Shown here one piece after another: positions 13,034-25,072 of a DNA stretch of 64,000 nucleotides (its first letter is position 1; each line of letters begins with the position of its first letter). This DNA comes from Symbiodinium natans. Its lineage: Eukaryota > Sar > Dinophyceae > Suessiales > Symbiodiniaceae. The DNA lies in the NCBI GenBank assembly GCA_905221605.1, contig CAJNDS010002321.1, positions 367,001-431,000 of the forward strand. The letters are read 5' to 3'. A model generated the notes under the pieces. It ran no database searches, was not told the DNA's origin, and was given only the letters and a program-made list of their open reading frames with translations. The translations under genes were made by a program, and so were the position numbers.

Positions 13034-15569
13034 CACGCCATATGCAGTAATGGAGTCGTCCAGCTCATCATGCACTAAGTGCGTCTGCCATTCCCGCAAT
13101 CTTCAATGCCCCACAAGCGACTAGAGCAAATCTGTTTGGGACGTTCCTGGTTTTGCCCTATAACCTTTCCGGAGTTGAAGGTCTGTCGGGATCTGAGGAT
13201 TCGCTTCGCATCCCCATGCACGAACCTCTGGTATACAAGAAAATTCCCGCTGAAGCTGGCATGAGGGGGGTTTCTTACGAATCTGTGAGGGCACTCAACG
13301 TCATTCATGTGTTTGTGATGCATCGTCTGGTGTTGTTGGGATTGAACTACTCGAGAACTCATTGCGCAAAAACATCTGCGAGAGTTTGGTTCCCCACACA
13401 TCAAGGGAAAACAAAATAGTGCCCGCAACTACTTCCAAATATCAGTCTTCTACACATCGCAGGTGAATCCGGAATAGAAACACAACTCGCTTTCTCGGAC
13501 GGAAAATGGTCGGAGCAATTGGCAGAGTTTCATACTGGTATCTGAGTTCTTTGACTGCGTTTGCGTGGAGAACTGCTGGGTCAATTCCCTTTAATTCTTG
13601 TAAGTTTGAAACGTTTCTTTTTCGATGCTCGGACCTCATTTGGGAGACCGTCGTCGGGAGCCTTCCGACAAATGGAATGGGGCATGAGACCGCAGCACTA
13701 CGAGTATGTCCAAGGTTTGCTTGTCGATGTCGAGTCGTGCAACCCCTCCCCCCCCCCCCAACCCCGCTCCCCATCATGCTGATCAGCGTTGCCCCGTCGC
13801 CACAAGTATTGTCCTTTTCTCGCCTTGTCTTGCGGATGCTGCAAACTACTTCAGTCAGCCACCCAAACCAAACCATCAGACGCGGACGGTCAGAACAACC
13901 CTCGTACGAACTGTCATCTCTGACCATCGAGAGAGTTGCTCCCCGGTCCTTTCCAGTAAGCCTTGCGCCCACCACCAAACCTCTTCCTGAATGCCAGCAA
14001 ACCAAGCTGAAGCCGTCATCCATAATGCGCGTTTAATGATGCTCTGCCTGGTACACTCCCTCGAGGAGCTCCAGCGCATTCCTGAAATTGGTCCTCACGT
14101 GCGACTCACGTGGACAGGCTTGCAGACACACGTATCGATGCCCTGAGGGCCGGACCATTCCAGGCTGTGGCGGCAATCGAAGTACCATGGCACACGCCAT
14201 CCTTGCAGGTGGCTGACCTGTAGCTTCCCGGAGCTGAGCTGTCTCTGGAAGCAGGGAACAGGACCCTGACCTGAAGAAGCACTAGACACAGCAGGATGCG
14301 GTGCCATGGCGCCATGCACTCTATCAGGACATCTTCACGCAGAGATGAGATGAGGCAATGCTGATGGACTGCGCAAGCCTGCTTTCTAAAGGTTTGGAGC
14401 CAGATAACTACATACACCACGTTGCATTGAACTGCTGCAAGCATGTCAGGCCCCCACTGGGCCCTCCGGGCAAACACTTCATTCATTGATACGCACGGCA
14501 TTAATTACGGTCCTGCATGTTCGTATATACAGCTATCGACACGAGCGCTTGATACCTTCTAGGCATCTTGGCGAATCGGCAATCGAGGCACAGGACTTGA
14601 AAAGCTGGTGCACTCTGGTATTCAAATTGCCATGCCGAGCATGCAAAGTCTGAGTGCTCAAGAGTTGTCAAAGTTCCAAACGAGCAGATCGATGCACAAT
14701 GCATCTGTACTTCAGATATGTTTCGGGACATTCTCCAAAAGATCCATCAGCTGGCTTGCTTATCAACACGACTTTCAGGCCCCCTCAGGCCTCAGCTCTG
14801 GAAGTACAGAAAGCCCCAGGGTGCTTCAAAGCTTGCACGTACATGACGGAAGCTGAAGCACCCACCATCGGACTCATTGCGCAAGAAAAGGGGGAAGACC
14901 AAGCACGGTCAGTCTGCGAACGTCAAGCCAAGCAACAGCTGTTGGCACCGCGGCCAAAGCTTATGCCAACACAAGTGACAAGCCATGGACGACCCAAAAG
15001 GAACTAGAGCGATGAAAAACAAACGAGCTGGTCATGTCTCGTAGAGTCTTTAGAAGTTTAACTAAGCGTGTCAGCAAAAGCACAGCCAACCTCTTGCTGC
15101 ATCACCGTCAAGACTCTAGACTGTCAAAAGCACCACATTCTGATGATCACTTGGACCCACCCCAATTAGGCATCTAGGCTGGCTTTGTGTGAGTGACAAC
15201 TTCAGTGTCAAGCTCCGTACGACTGTGGCACGGCCTAGCCGCACACAGCACTTAAAATATGACGTCTGACAGGCTGCCGCAAGCAAATTCGCTGAACTCT
15301 CTCGGCCTCCTTCTGGCACCCCGTTCCTCGTGCCCAATTGGCCCAACATTGCTCAATATTGCTGAACTGGAACTAATGAAAGCGGAGGCGGTGCCAGAAT
15401 TTGGCCGCATCTTCATGATGAAGACATCGCGTCTCGGCTAGCGGCTAGCGGTGCGTGGGAGCTGCAGACATCTCTTCGAGCTCGCACTCCTGTCGTTGCA
15501 GAAATTAGCCCAACTTCAGAACCTTGCCGAAACAAGAACTACAGGACTAAAGCAACTAGAAACCAAGTT
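13034..15569. other. No gene identified; weak coding hints only
   Basis: A minus-strand stretch near 13.5 kb (LQELKGIDPAVLHANAVKEL) and one near 14.45 kb (EVFARRAQWGPDMLAAVQ) look protein-like but lack a family and clear borders. A C-run is at 13746-13760. Confidence 0.3.
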
Positions 15570-17033
15570 CTAGCCAGGCAAGGTGTCGTACATCTCCGCG
15601 AGCGCTGGATGCCTACGCTTGATCAGGCTGACGTCAGCACCCGCCTTAAGGAAACTACTCATGCCACACCGTCAACACCACTGTGTGATGGAATCCTCCT
15701 TCTCTCATGTATCTGGCAGATGCAATGCTGAGTCTAGAATCTCTAGAATCCCGAAACTGTCCAATCTTGGCCGCACAACTGTCGAAGACGCCACCAGCAA
15801 GCAAAGTTAAGCTCTCGACATCGAGGAGTACACGAGCCACCTCTTTGTTGTTGGCTTGAAGCGCGCAGCACAACGGATTCCAGTCATGAGGGCTGGCAAA
15901 GTCGTTGATGGAAGCATTATACTCCAGCAACAACTTCACGATGTTGCAATCACCAATGGAGGCTGCGAACATCAAAGGCGTCCTTGGCATAACTTGGTAT
16001 ATTTTCGTATGGCATAGCTCTGGAAGTTTCAGAACGTTTTGTTCGTGCCCGCGCACACGTTGAAACCACTAAAGATGACAGTTTATCGAGAGCATCTGCT
16101 TGCGTGTGTACCCCGCTGGTCATCCTGGCAAATTATTGCCCTTTTTGATGGGAGATCCGTGCACCTCTGCGCTGCGCGCACGCGCACGCGCACGCGCACG
16201 CGCACGCGCACGCGCACGCGCACGCGCACGCGCACGCGCACCCGCACACCCGCACGCGCGCACGCGCCGCCTGCGCTGCGCGCACGCGCACGCGCACACG
16301 CACGCACACGCACACACGCACGCGGACACACACGCATACGCACCAGCAGCTTGCACACCCAGGATGGGACTGTGAACGCTCACGAGTTGTGCGACCTTGC
16401 ATCTTCCTCGCAGCAATGCAGTATGTGCGCAGCCGTTTATATGGCCGAGCCCTGAATGAGTTCTGTGAACGAAAGCTCAGATTCGACGATGGCCATGTGG
16501 ATGTAAAAGCTGCGTGTTGTGACAGGCTTGAGTATCCTTTCCAAAGAAGTGCTGTCCGAGTAGCCATCCACTTTGAGGCTCCCTACAATCAACCTCTGCA
16601 CCGTGTGCAAGAAGAGTCTTGATGGCACTGTAGTTTCGCCGCTGCGTCGCCTTACTGAAATCAAAAGCCAGCTCCCAAAACTCACAAATGTCGGTGTCCT
16701 TCTTTCCGATAGTATCCATTTTGAGGCTTTGCTCGAGCAGTTCTGCAACCCTGACCTAGCATGTCTTAGCCACGCTCCCTCATGTTTCTTCGCGTCGCAA
16801 AAGGTGTCTTTCAAAGTGCAATGAAGGGGCAATCAGCAGCGGAGACCAACCGTCATCTGCACATGGTTGAATGTAGCCAGGAATTCTGCAGTATGTGAGA
16901 GCTTCCTCGAGGATCTTGTTCCGCTGCATACAGCAGCCAATGCACTTCTCTGAATCCAACTGAGTGAGCAGCTGTCGTGTGGATGGACTCATGCTGAAAC
17001 TCCCGTCAGGCTGCTGTTTGGAATCATACATAC
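15570..17033 (-). CDS. Ankyrin-repeat protein, C-terminal exons
   Basis: Four or more minus-strand exons encode about four ankyrin repeats. The last three join exactly. An exon starting at 16750 or 16742 and ending at 16565 contains AIKTLLAHGAEVDCREPQSG. Exon 15982-15820 reads TPLMFAASIGDCNIVKLLL, then WNPLCCALQANNKEVARVLLD. Terminal exon 15644-15570 reads AGADVSLIKRRHPALAEMYD, then TLPG and TAG. Intron 16564-15983 (582 nt) is GC-AG in phase 2 and rebuilds the Trp of GW-TPL; intron 15819-15645 (175 nt) is GT-AG in phase 0 and gives LLD-AGAD. Both joins restore the ankyrin consensus, which is strong support. An upstream exon from 17033 to about 16831 carries DDGWSPLLIA; its join to VAELLEQ is not resolved by phase. 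Ankyrin repeats are protein-binding scaffolds; the partner cannot be told. The N-terminus was not found. Confidence 0.85.
16171..16345. repeat. (CGCGCA)n alternating purine-pyrimidine repeat
   Basis: A near-perfect run of CGCGCA/CGCACG hexamers decaying to CACACG, inside the 582-nt ankyrin-gene intron. Alternating CG/CA of this length favours Z-DNA. The long ORFs here in both strands (runs of RTRTRT, RVRVRV) come from the repeat. Confidence 0.9.
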
Positions 17034-19306
17034 CTGTCAGATCTGTGCAAAGGCAGAGATTTCATGCGCCACTGGCTTTCGGAAGCAACAGAACCTGTTC
17101 GTCCGAGACGCCTATATCTGTGTCCGCAGTGGACTGCCGAGACAAGCTTAGGTTGTCTTCGCCAGTCGCTGCAATCTTATAGTCTGTCCATGCAGTTCGT
17201 CTCCTGGGACAGCAGTACTGTAAATCACTTGCAGCATGCTAACGAGACAGATTTTGATGATTCTGGCCACAAGTGGCTAGTCCTGTTGTGGTAGACACGA
17301 GCATAGCCCTCTGCGACAGCGTCCACTTCCTTTGGAGGTCCCAGGTAGCAAGGGGCCAGCCTGCGGCTCATCCGAGGTATGACCAAGGGCGGCAAAGAAT
17401 CGCCCGGAAAAAAAGTGAGAGTTGTACGTTCCTGAACTCAAACTCGACCGAGATACGGCCGACGCGACGCCATGGCTGATGACTGTTGACAGCTTGTCTG
17501 CTGTGCTGATGAGCCTACCTGTTGCGACGATGAAACTATGCTATACCATGCTCGCGCTCTCACATGCAACCTGAATGCCACTAGTGAAGAACCTTTTTCC
17601 CGATTGGTTCTGCACACTGCTTTGGCAGCGCCAAATCGGTCCATTCACCGACACAGACAAAAAGTCTTGGAGCAACTAGCAACAGCGGAAATTATGTTCT
17701 GGTACGTTTCCTAGCATCATGCCTGTGAGGTGTTGCTCGTGGGGCCTTGCCCAGTACGAAATACTCGCTCGGCAAATGTGATAGATGGGCTCTGCTGGCG
17801 CGTTTACAAAGCACTTGGGCTCATCATGAAAGCCAAAGGTTTTCCCATCAAAAGAAAGCGACAATGGAGGTTTCCGTACTAGAACAAACGAAAAGAATCC
17901 GCAACTTCTGGGATCAGAGTCAAACCCTTCAAAGAAACAACTTTCCGGTGCCTGTGGCAACTGGCATGACAAGCTTTTGCTAAAGGGCCGTGCAACACAC
18001 ATGCCGAGTAAATACAAGAACCTTTGAACTTTAGCGCTTCGGCGCATTCAGAGACTCAGGCACCACTTCAAGGCTTTTTGAAGATGGCTTCTGAAGACTG
18101 TGAATCTGTGAAGCCTCTGAATAGAAGCTCCGCTCTTCTGGCGCTTGAAATCGCGCAAGCACATGTCTCCGACACGGCAGCCGCAGTGCAGCTGAGAGTA
18201 TTGGTCGCGTTGGCATCATGCCCACACAGCCTCTCGCGCTCCACAGCGTCGACTGCCTTAGAAAAGCAAGACATGCAATGACTGCACATCACAGCATCCA
18301 CGGTCAAAGCCAAGTACAAAACAAAATCAGTTGCCAACCGAACCACGCTGCCAAGATAGGGCAGCCTCTCATTGAAGCAACAGAGAATGTCACGATGCAA
18401 ATGTATACGTCACGGACCGCATAGGTGTGGCATGTGAGTGGCATGTGGCATGCACGTTGGCCTCCGGCTAAAGCAGCCCCTTGCATGACGGCTTCTATCG
18501 GCCGAGGAAGAAGTGGACCACGCGGGCTCATGGGGGCTCCTTCCATCCGCCTGGGAGAATGTTTCTTTTCGAGTTTCATCATTGCTCATCAGCACTGCTG
18601 GCATTTGTGCGTCATTTTGGTCGTTGGAGTTCGCTGGCGAATTTGCAGACGTTTACGACACAAGCAATCCTGCTGGGAATGCACGTCACTGAACACGATA
18701 CCCAAGCGCTATGAAACTCTTGCCCTTTCAACCCGATGGTTCGGGCAACAGATGTTGCCATGTCACCTGGCAAGATCCAAAACCTAGCCCGACATCGTGC
18801 AACGATGTCGGGCTCCGCAAAAACCATCAGGGCAACCTATGCCATCTAAACAAATTGTCGGCATGCATCGAATCTATGCATGCCTCTCGGGGGCAGCTTG
18901 TCAGGGCAGACAAGGCAGCCTTCTGAATATGCCTGAATCAGCTATCTGCTGTAGGAGAATCTCGATTTCGATACAAAACAGCCCTGGGGAGTGCATGTAA
19001 GTCCACATGCACGTCTGCTCGCTTGCTTTCTCGAGTGCGCCCCTGCACTTGAAAAAACAGGGTGGTTGTGGTGGTTGTGAGCAGTCCCTGCGCAAAGATC
19101 ATGACGTGGATATGCTGCTTTTGCTTTGAGCGATCACTTTTACAACCACCGAACCAAGAATCCCTTGATGGGATTCTTGTGGGAAAATTGCTCTCCAAAC
19201 CCAGCCAAAGGCCTTCGTGTCCAAGTAATACACTTGGAACTAGCAGTTCGAAAAGCACCCCCAGGTGTCGTCACGCATTCTTGCTGTCAGAACTCGCACG
19301 TGAGTA
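17034..19306. other. No gene identified; one weak membrane-like stretch
   Basis: On the minus strand near 18300-18380 the reading YLGSVVRLATDFVLYLALTV looks like a membrane segment, but no family or exon border can be given. The rest shows only short overlapping ORFs. Confidence 0.3.
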
Positions 19307-19398
19307 TTTCCCAAAATAGGGCAACCCCCTTTTCTACCCCAAACAGAACAGACTCCCTTAAAGGGACCCCCAAAGAGTGTACCCCTATTTTCGGAAAA
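19307..19398. mobile_element. MITE-like inverted-repeat element, copy 1
   Basis: Left end TTTCCCAAAATAGGG and right end CCCTATTTTCGGAAA are inverted repeats with one mismatch. Between them is a short C-rich core with the palindrome CCCTTAAAGGG. The same end sequences bound the element at 32204-32313. No clear target duplication is visible and there is no ORF, so it would be non-autonomous. Confidence 0.55.
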
Positions 19399-19620
19399 CC
19401 AGCCACATGCCAAACACATCCCAGAATCCTCACTCTGCACCAACAGCACTCGGACCGCAAGGACGCGACTATGGGACAGCTGCCACGCTCTACAACGGAA
19501 GGCAACAAAGCTCGCTTTGCTGCAGCGTGGCAAGATGTCAAGAAGCTAAGGGTTGAGACTGGTGCGCTTATGAAACCGCCGATCTGCGCACTTGGTCCAG
19601 TTGCTGGCTCATCTCTCATT

Positions 19621-19680
19621 GTTTGGGTTTAGGGTTTAGGGTTAAGGGTTTAGGGTTTAGGGCTTAGGGTTTAGGGTTTA
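19621..19680 (+). repeat. Interstitial telomere-like array (TTTAGGG)n
   Basis: About eight TTTAGGG units with single-base variants (TTAAGGG, GCTTAGGG). Orientation is opposite to the array at 12971. Confidence 0.9.
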
Positions 19681-21134
19681 GTGTTGTTGCCAGGTGCGCT
19701 CTTGGACAGGCCCCTTCAGGCTGTACAGCGGTGCACAACTGAAATAAGCTATGATGACAGCATCATCACCGCCATGTGTATCCTCTATGACATCCTCCGT
19801 CCATGCAATGGCTTCATGCCCCTGTCAACTGATGCTGTCATTGGTTACAAAAAACTTTGACGACCTCTCAGGTGAGGTGACCTAAACTGGTGCCATTGGA
19901 TCTCCAGTTGTGAGCTGTTCTAACCCGACAAGACCAAACCCTGTGTTCTTTCAGAGCTCCGAATGGTCGGAATGTAAAGCCTTCGAACTAGCCCGGCGAG
20001 TAGACAGCTCATCCAATGATTGGCACGCTCGGATTTCAGTGTACTAGTGTACCTGTCGCACCAAGCAGAAACGTTGACAACTATGACATACATATGACAT
20101 ACTATGACATATTTGTATGCAACATGTTTTTGACAGGACACTGGCACATGCAAGCCTTGTCATCCACTTGTGGCGTTGCGCCACTATGTTCCTTGAGTTG
20201 CGAATCTCTCCTGAAACCATCTGAAATCTGAAACCTACGCCGCATCACAAGTGGCGTCTTCTACGCACAACCTGCATGATGGCTCTGGCTCATCCTCTGC
20301 AAATTGCGAGATTAAATGTTGGATCAAGCTTTCCTAGTGCTTTCAGGCTATGGGCTGGCAGGCTGCCTTCTGAACTTCTTCGTACTGAAATGCCTATGAA
20401 GCGCTCGTTGGAGGCAGCCAGCACTGGCCTTCTGATCAGCGGCCAGCGTTCAGTGACACCTCCAGTTCTCTCCTTGAGGGCAAGGGCTTTTTTTCATGAA
20501 TTAGCAGAATGCCCCCACAACCAAGATCAAACTGAAAACTCCTCACCTCACGCACGTCTCCGGGTCGGGTCCGGGTCTCCAATCGGAAATCCTTGACAAG
20601 AGCACACAAGACCCGAAACTCAAAAGTGCGCAACTGCTGCGCCAGCACTTTTGGTGAAACCGCCGATGTTTTTTCTTCTGGCTTTGGCTGTGCCGTCGCT
20701 GCCAAGCAAAAAAAATGTTCTGAGAGGGTGAGGAACGGGCTCTTTTGTTTGCTGTGCCATCGTTTTCTGCTGTGCAGGCCGAGGAGCACTTCGTTCTTGG
20801 CTGGGTGATTTAAGTGTCGAAATACCGGGGCCGGGGGTTCGGGGGCACAGCCCACCCCAACCCCCCGGTTGGCGAACACAATGCTCTCAGGACGTGTTTA
20901 GAAAAGGATTTAGAAAGCGCGGGAATTGGAGGGGAGAGCGCGGAGGTGGAGGCGGAGGGGGGGGTGGGCGGGCAGAGGGCGGGGGGGGCGGAGAGGCCAA
21001 CCCCGTTAGCGGACGCAATGCTTGCATGACGGGCTTGGAAAAAGATTCGTATGTTTTCTTAAGGCAAGTCCTGGTCACGGCATCATCTTCTTTCTAACGT
21101 GAGCGTGCAAGGAGTCGAAATACACAAGCTAAGC
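19681..21134. other. No recognisable gene
   Basis: Includes a G-rich patch (20820-20995). Two similar segments are present: around 20872 GGCGAACACAATGCTC and around 21008 GCGGACGCAATGCTTG, each followed by a related TTTAGAAAAGGATT / TTGGAAAAAGATT. Confidence 0.4.
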
Positions 21135-21460
21135 AGGGCCGGTTGCTTGCGCGTTTTTTTCTTGGTGTGCCGTGCGGGCCCACGCCCTTTCGGTGATGCA
21201 TTCACGGTGGCCAACTGCTGAACAAAAATGAACACGGGCGGGGGCCTGCCATACACTTACAAAATCCCGGCGGACGACGGCGCAGCAAAAACCAGTCACC
21301 TCGCAGGGCGCGTGTTTTCTTGTTGCGCAGGACTCACCCACTCACTTCCGCCCGCGGCTAAACATTCACCGTGGCCGCCTGCAGGATTTTTAAAACAACA
21401 CGGGTGGGGTTCGACACACAAGTACAAATTCCCAACTGCCGACTGCACAGTAAAAAAAAA
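21135..21460 (+). repeat. Diverged tandem duplication, unit about 160 bp
   Basis: Two adjacent units share a series of blocks in the same order: a T-rich TTTTCTTG block, ATTCAC(G/C)GTGGCC, AACACGGG(C/T)GGGG, ACA(C/A)..TACAAA.TCCC, and GGCGCAGCAAAAACC versus TGCACAGTAAAAAAAAAC. The second unit starts near 21296. Function unknown. Confidence 0.5.
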
Positions 21461-23661
21461 CTTGGTCCTCAAACCGAATGATCAAAAGCAAGACTGAGCA
21501 GCGCAGGACCGGGTAGCTGCCTTTTTCATATCGCGTCTACGGCAAGCTTGCGACTCACAACAACTCGTTTTGATGGGCAAGCCCGGGGGGCACTCTGGAA
21601 ATTGATGTCAATCGCTCGTCTTGGCGCTGGCCCCTCTGCCGAAGCTTCTTACGATAGGCAGCCCAACCAGGAGCCAGGCTTGACTCCGTGATCCCCGCGT
21701 AGTTCATTTTGCTGGCCTGACACCGCACGGACAATTTGATGACTTCGGCCGATATCGCACATGTTGGCAGCTTCGACTTAGTTGGGCCGCAAGTCAGGTC
21801 CTACCATGTGCTTGGCACAGTGGGCATTAGCAACCACTGAGCTGAACGGCCTGACACCTAATCCCCTCCCGAACCCAATGGTTACCCTACAGGTGTCCAG
21901 GGGCGGACTGTGCATCAGGACCAGGGCCAGGACGAACACAAAAGTCTTGTTGCCCCTGTCCTTCCCTCCTCCTGCCCCCCCACTGCCCCGTCCCATCCCC
22001 CCTCCCCCACCGTGCACATTTAAAGAGAGACCCACTACGGGCATTTTTCAGGGTTACGTCCCATGCACTAGAACCATCTTGGTTATGTAGCATACTACCA
22101 CTATGGCGTCTTAGTATGCTTATCATCAGGTTTTTGCATCTTACACAGATCCTTTACAAACTTGCCTGTACAAGGACATCTCACGTGTGAGATGAGGCCC
22201 AGAGAGGAAGAAAAAAAAAAGGAAGAAGAGGAAGAAGAAGAAGAGGAAGGCACTACTTGTAGAGGGCCTCCACAAGCATGCGACGACATGTTTTGCATTA
22301 TCGTATCAAATATTTGAATGTCGTGTATTCTGGGTACGCTATATCTTAAATACAAACATGATGATGGTTACATGGTCTTCAAGAAGATCCGGGAGTGCTG
22401 TCTGGTATCTATGGGAGGGGTACAGAAAGAAATCTGTGCTTACACAAAAAGACTCGCGCTTCTGTGAATGACTTCACATAAATACTCACAAACGTGAAAT
22501 GGTTTTATAGGTTCACAACTAAATGCATGTGACGAGACACATCTCTCCAAACTCGTAAATCCCAAAACTGCAAGATCAAGTTGTGGATACTTCATAGATG
22601 TTCCAAACGTTAAGTATCCATCGGACAATGTATCTTCGCAGCACAAGCACATTTCCTAGCAGAGCGTGTGTCTTTTGCATGGAAGTATTCTTCAGCAGAT
22701 ATCATTTTGATGTCACTATTTCTTGACTACAACAGTTCCTGGAGCCAAATTCAAGAGGCTCGAGCACAAGTTCCAACATTGGTATCGGCTGATGTTTTTC
22801 CATGCCAAATAGTTTTGTGAGTAAGTTGTTCCAACGGCATAAAACTGGTAGGCGAAGGAAACGCAAAACAAAATGGCTTTCATCTGACTAAGAAAAGGTT
22901 TTTCCCGAACAAACACAGCAAAGCCGTTAGCAGCTTATGTCTCTTCGAAGATATCCACTTGAGCATAAACATACTTGCTTCCCGAGCGCTGTTGAGAGAA
23001 GGATGGTTGAAAATGTATTTAGGGGTGACATCAGAACAAAACCATACCAAACCGTTAAACAATAAAAACAAAACGTATTTCGCGTGCAAAACACGTCTTA
23101 CTCTCCAGGAATAAGCTAAATTTGGGGCCCTTAATGACTCTATTATAGTATTCTGCTGGGGTAAACAGGCCTCATTGAATATTACTATTTATGTAGCATT
23201 ATGGCCCTTTATTACTACTGCTACTACTTTTGATCATGCATTCCTTTCACTTGCTCTTTTAACCTCGCGGGCAAAATGATAAATGTAAAACATGCCCGCG
23301 GAAAACCGAAACTAGTGAACTTTTAGAAGAGCGCAACCCAAGCGAATGTAAGAAAGTCATCTCGTCTGCTGTGCGCAAAAGAGCCCCCCCATTTTCCTTC
23401 ATTTAAAGGGGTCTTGTACACGCAGATCTACATTGTAGTAGCGTTTTACGTGACAGGCGTTTTCTTGGTCTTTTCATTCGCCCGTCAGTAATAACATGAA
23501 AGGAGTGAATTTGATATTGAATTCATAAGGAGTGAAGAGAATGCGTGAAATTCAATATGAAGTGCACGATGGCCCATTAATTTCCTTCTCTTTGCCAGCA
23601 GTTTTGCACGCTCTCTCTCCCTTTTCCGATAATACTTTTCACGCGGTTCTTTCGCACCTTT
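21461..23661. other. No gene; AT-richer block
   Basis: From about 22.1 kb the base composition turns clearly more AT-rich than its surroundings, with many stops in all frames. A (GAA)n-type microsatellite lies at 22206-22249. A foreign or ancient insertion is possible but unproven. Confidence 0.4.
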
Positions 23662-24235
23662 GTAATCCGCCGAGGCCTCGGGCCGAAGGTGTCTAGGTTG
23701 AGAGAACAGGCACCATCCTCCCCCCAAGCTCAAAAAGCTACTATTTGGGGGCTGTTTTCCTGAATAGAACTTAAGCATAACTAACCCGTGCGCTCACTAA
23801 TTCTCTTCGCAAAATCGTACGTTGATTTACATGTTGCTCGTTCATTAAGCTCACTCTCTTCTAAACACTAGACTCACGGAATCACCGTCCCTTAACTATG
23901 AAAATGGCAACGCATAAGCCATAGCAAAAGGTTGCTTTTGCCGTGCACTTGACCAACGGATCCGTGCGAGCTTGCTCACTGTCAAGCGCTCCTGACCGAA
24001 GGGTATCATGACATCGACGCTAAGATACAAAAAGCGAAAAGAGGAGAGGAGGTATACATTACTGTCTCGTCCTAGCTTTAGCCCCTCTTCGTCGCCTCGT
24101 TTTCGATGTTCTTTTTGTGTCTGTGTTTTCGCCTCTTCGTGAACGTAGCATGCACCCATGCGGTTTGGGGTTGTCTCGCCGCTGGGCAGGCCCCGGCCGA
24201 GGCGGGCCGCGAAGCGTTGAAATTACGAACTGCTG
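23662..24235 (+). repeat. Dispersed repeat family, long copy
   Basis: Left end TAATCCGCCGAGGCCTCGGG followed by CCGAAGGTGT, and right end CCCCGGCCGAGGCGGG followed by CCGCGAAGCG and ATTACG. Both ends recur in the same order at 34515-34725, with the left 30 bases nearly identical. In this copy the ends are about 570 bp apart. No ORF of a mobile-element protein lies between them. Confidence 0.45.
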
Positions 24236-24909
24236 ACTCCGTCACGTCCCTGGCCTTCACAACCGCACTCGCCCAAGTCCAAGCTTTCATAGAAGCAATG
24301 CTGGCCGCCTGCCCGCTGGGACTACATCAGGCACCATCTATAAGTCAGAACCTTTGGAGCGAAACTACCGACTGATCGGAACAATTGAAATTATGCAAGC
24401 AACTGCAAACCTCTAAAATAGTAGCACCATCCCGATCAGAACTCGCTGGCACGACTATCGCGAAGCGGGCAGAGGCATTGACAGTGTGAAATCGTTTGCG
24501 TTGTGTGAGCGGTGTGGACACATGGAAGGTGCATGTACGATACGTGCCCCGAGATTTCCAAGTCAAGTAGAGCGGTTCGTGCAGCACACCCGAAGCAATG
24601 CGAAGACACAACATGACGCGGATTCGGTCGTCGAATAAATGTTTGGAAAACTCGCCGTTGGCCTCAAGTTTGCCCCTGCCCAAGTTCACACCAAAACTAA
24701 GACATACCGAGAGAGAGAGAGAGAGTGAGAAAAATGAGAGAGAAAGAGAGAGAGAACAATGGCAAGCGCGCGACTAGTGGCAGGAAGCTTGCCCTCGCCG
24801 TTTCTTGCATGTCCGAGCGGCTGCCGAGTGCTCCATGGCAGCAGCGGCCAAGGCCGTTGCTAAGCCTCCAGCGTGCCCAAAGGCATTCGACGGCAGTCGC
24901 CATGCTGCT
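24236..24909. other. No gene; short GA microsatellite
   Basis: Only short ORFs. A (GA)n-type run covers about 24711-24755. Confidence 0.45.
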
Positions 24910-24939
24910 CCTAAACCCTAAACCCTAAACCCTAAACCC
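24910..24939 (+). repeat. Telomere-like array (CCCTAAA)n, left arm of inverted pair
   Basis: Four CCCTAAA units. It faces the TTTAGGG array at 25073, with about 130 bp of ordinary sequence between them. Confidence 0.85.
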
Positions 24940-25072
24940 AGCTTAAGCCCCAGACCGACTGGATCAGCATGTTCAGCGATCAGCTGCGGCAGCTGCGGCG
25001 GAACTTCGGGAGCCCTGCCGGCTCAATCCGGAGTGAACTTGGCAGACAGTTACACCGGTTTTGCTTTTTTTG

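Noticed and set aside
13580-13600. Short resemblance to the conserved GTCAATTCC..TTTAA segment of small-subunit rRNA
   Set aside because: Only about 15 bases match loosely and the flanking sequence has no rRNA similarity. Taken as coincidence.
13442-14023. 193-codon minus-strand ORF overlapping a 176-codon plus-strand ORF
   Set aside because: Both cross a C/G run (PPPP / GGGG) and neither has a family motif. Only a short part near 13.55 kb looks protein-like.
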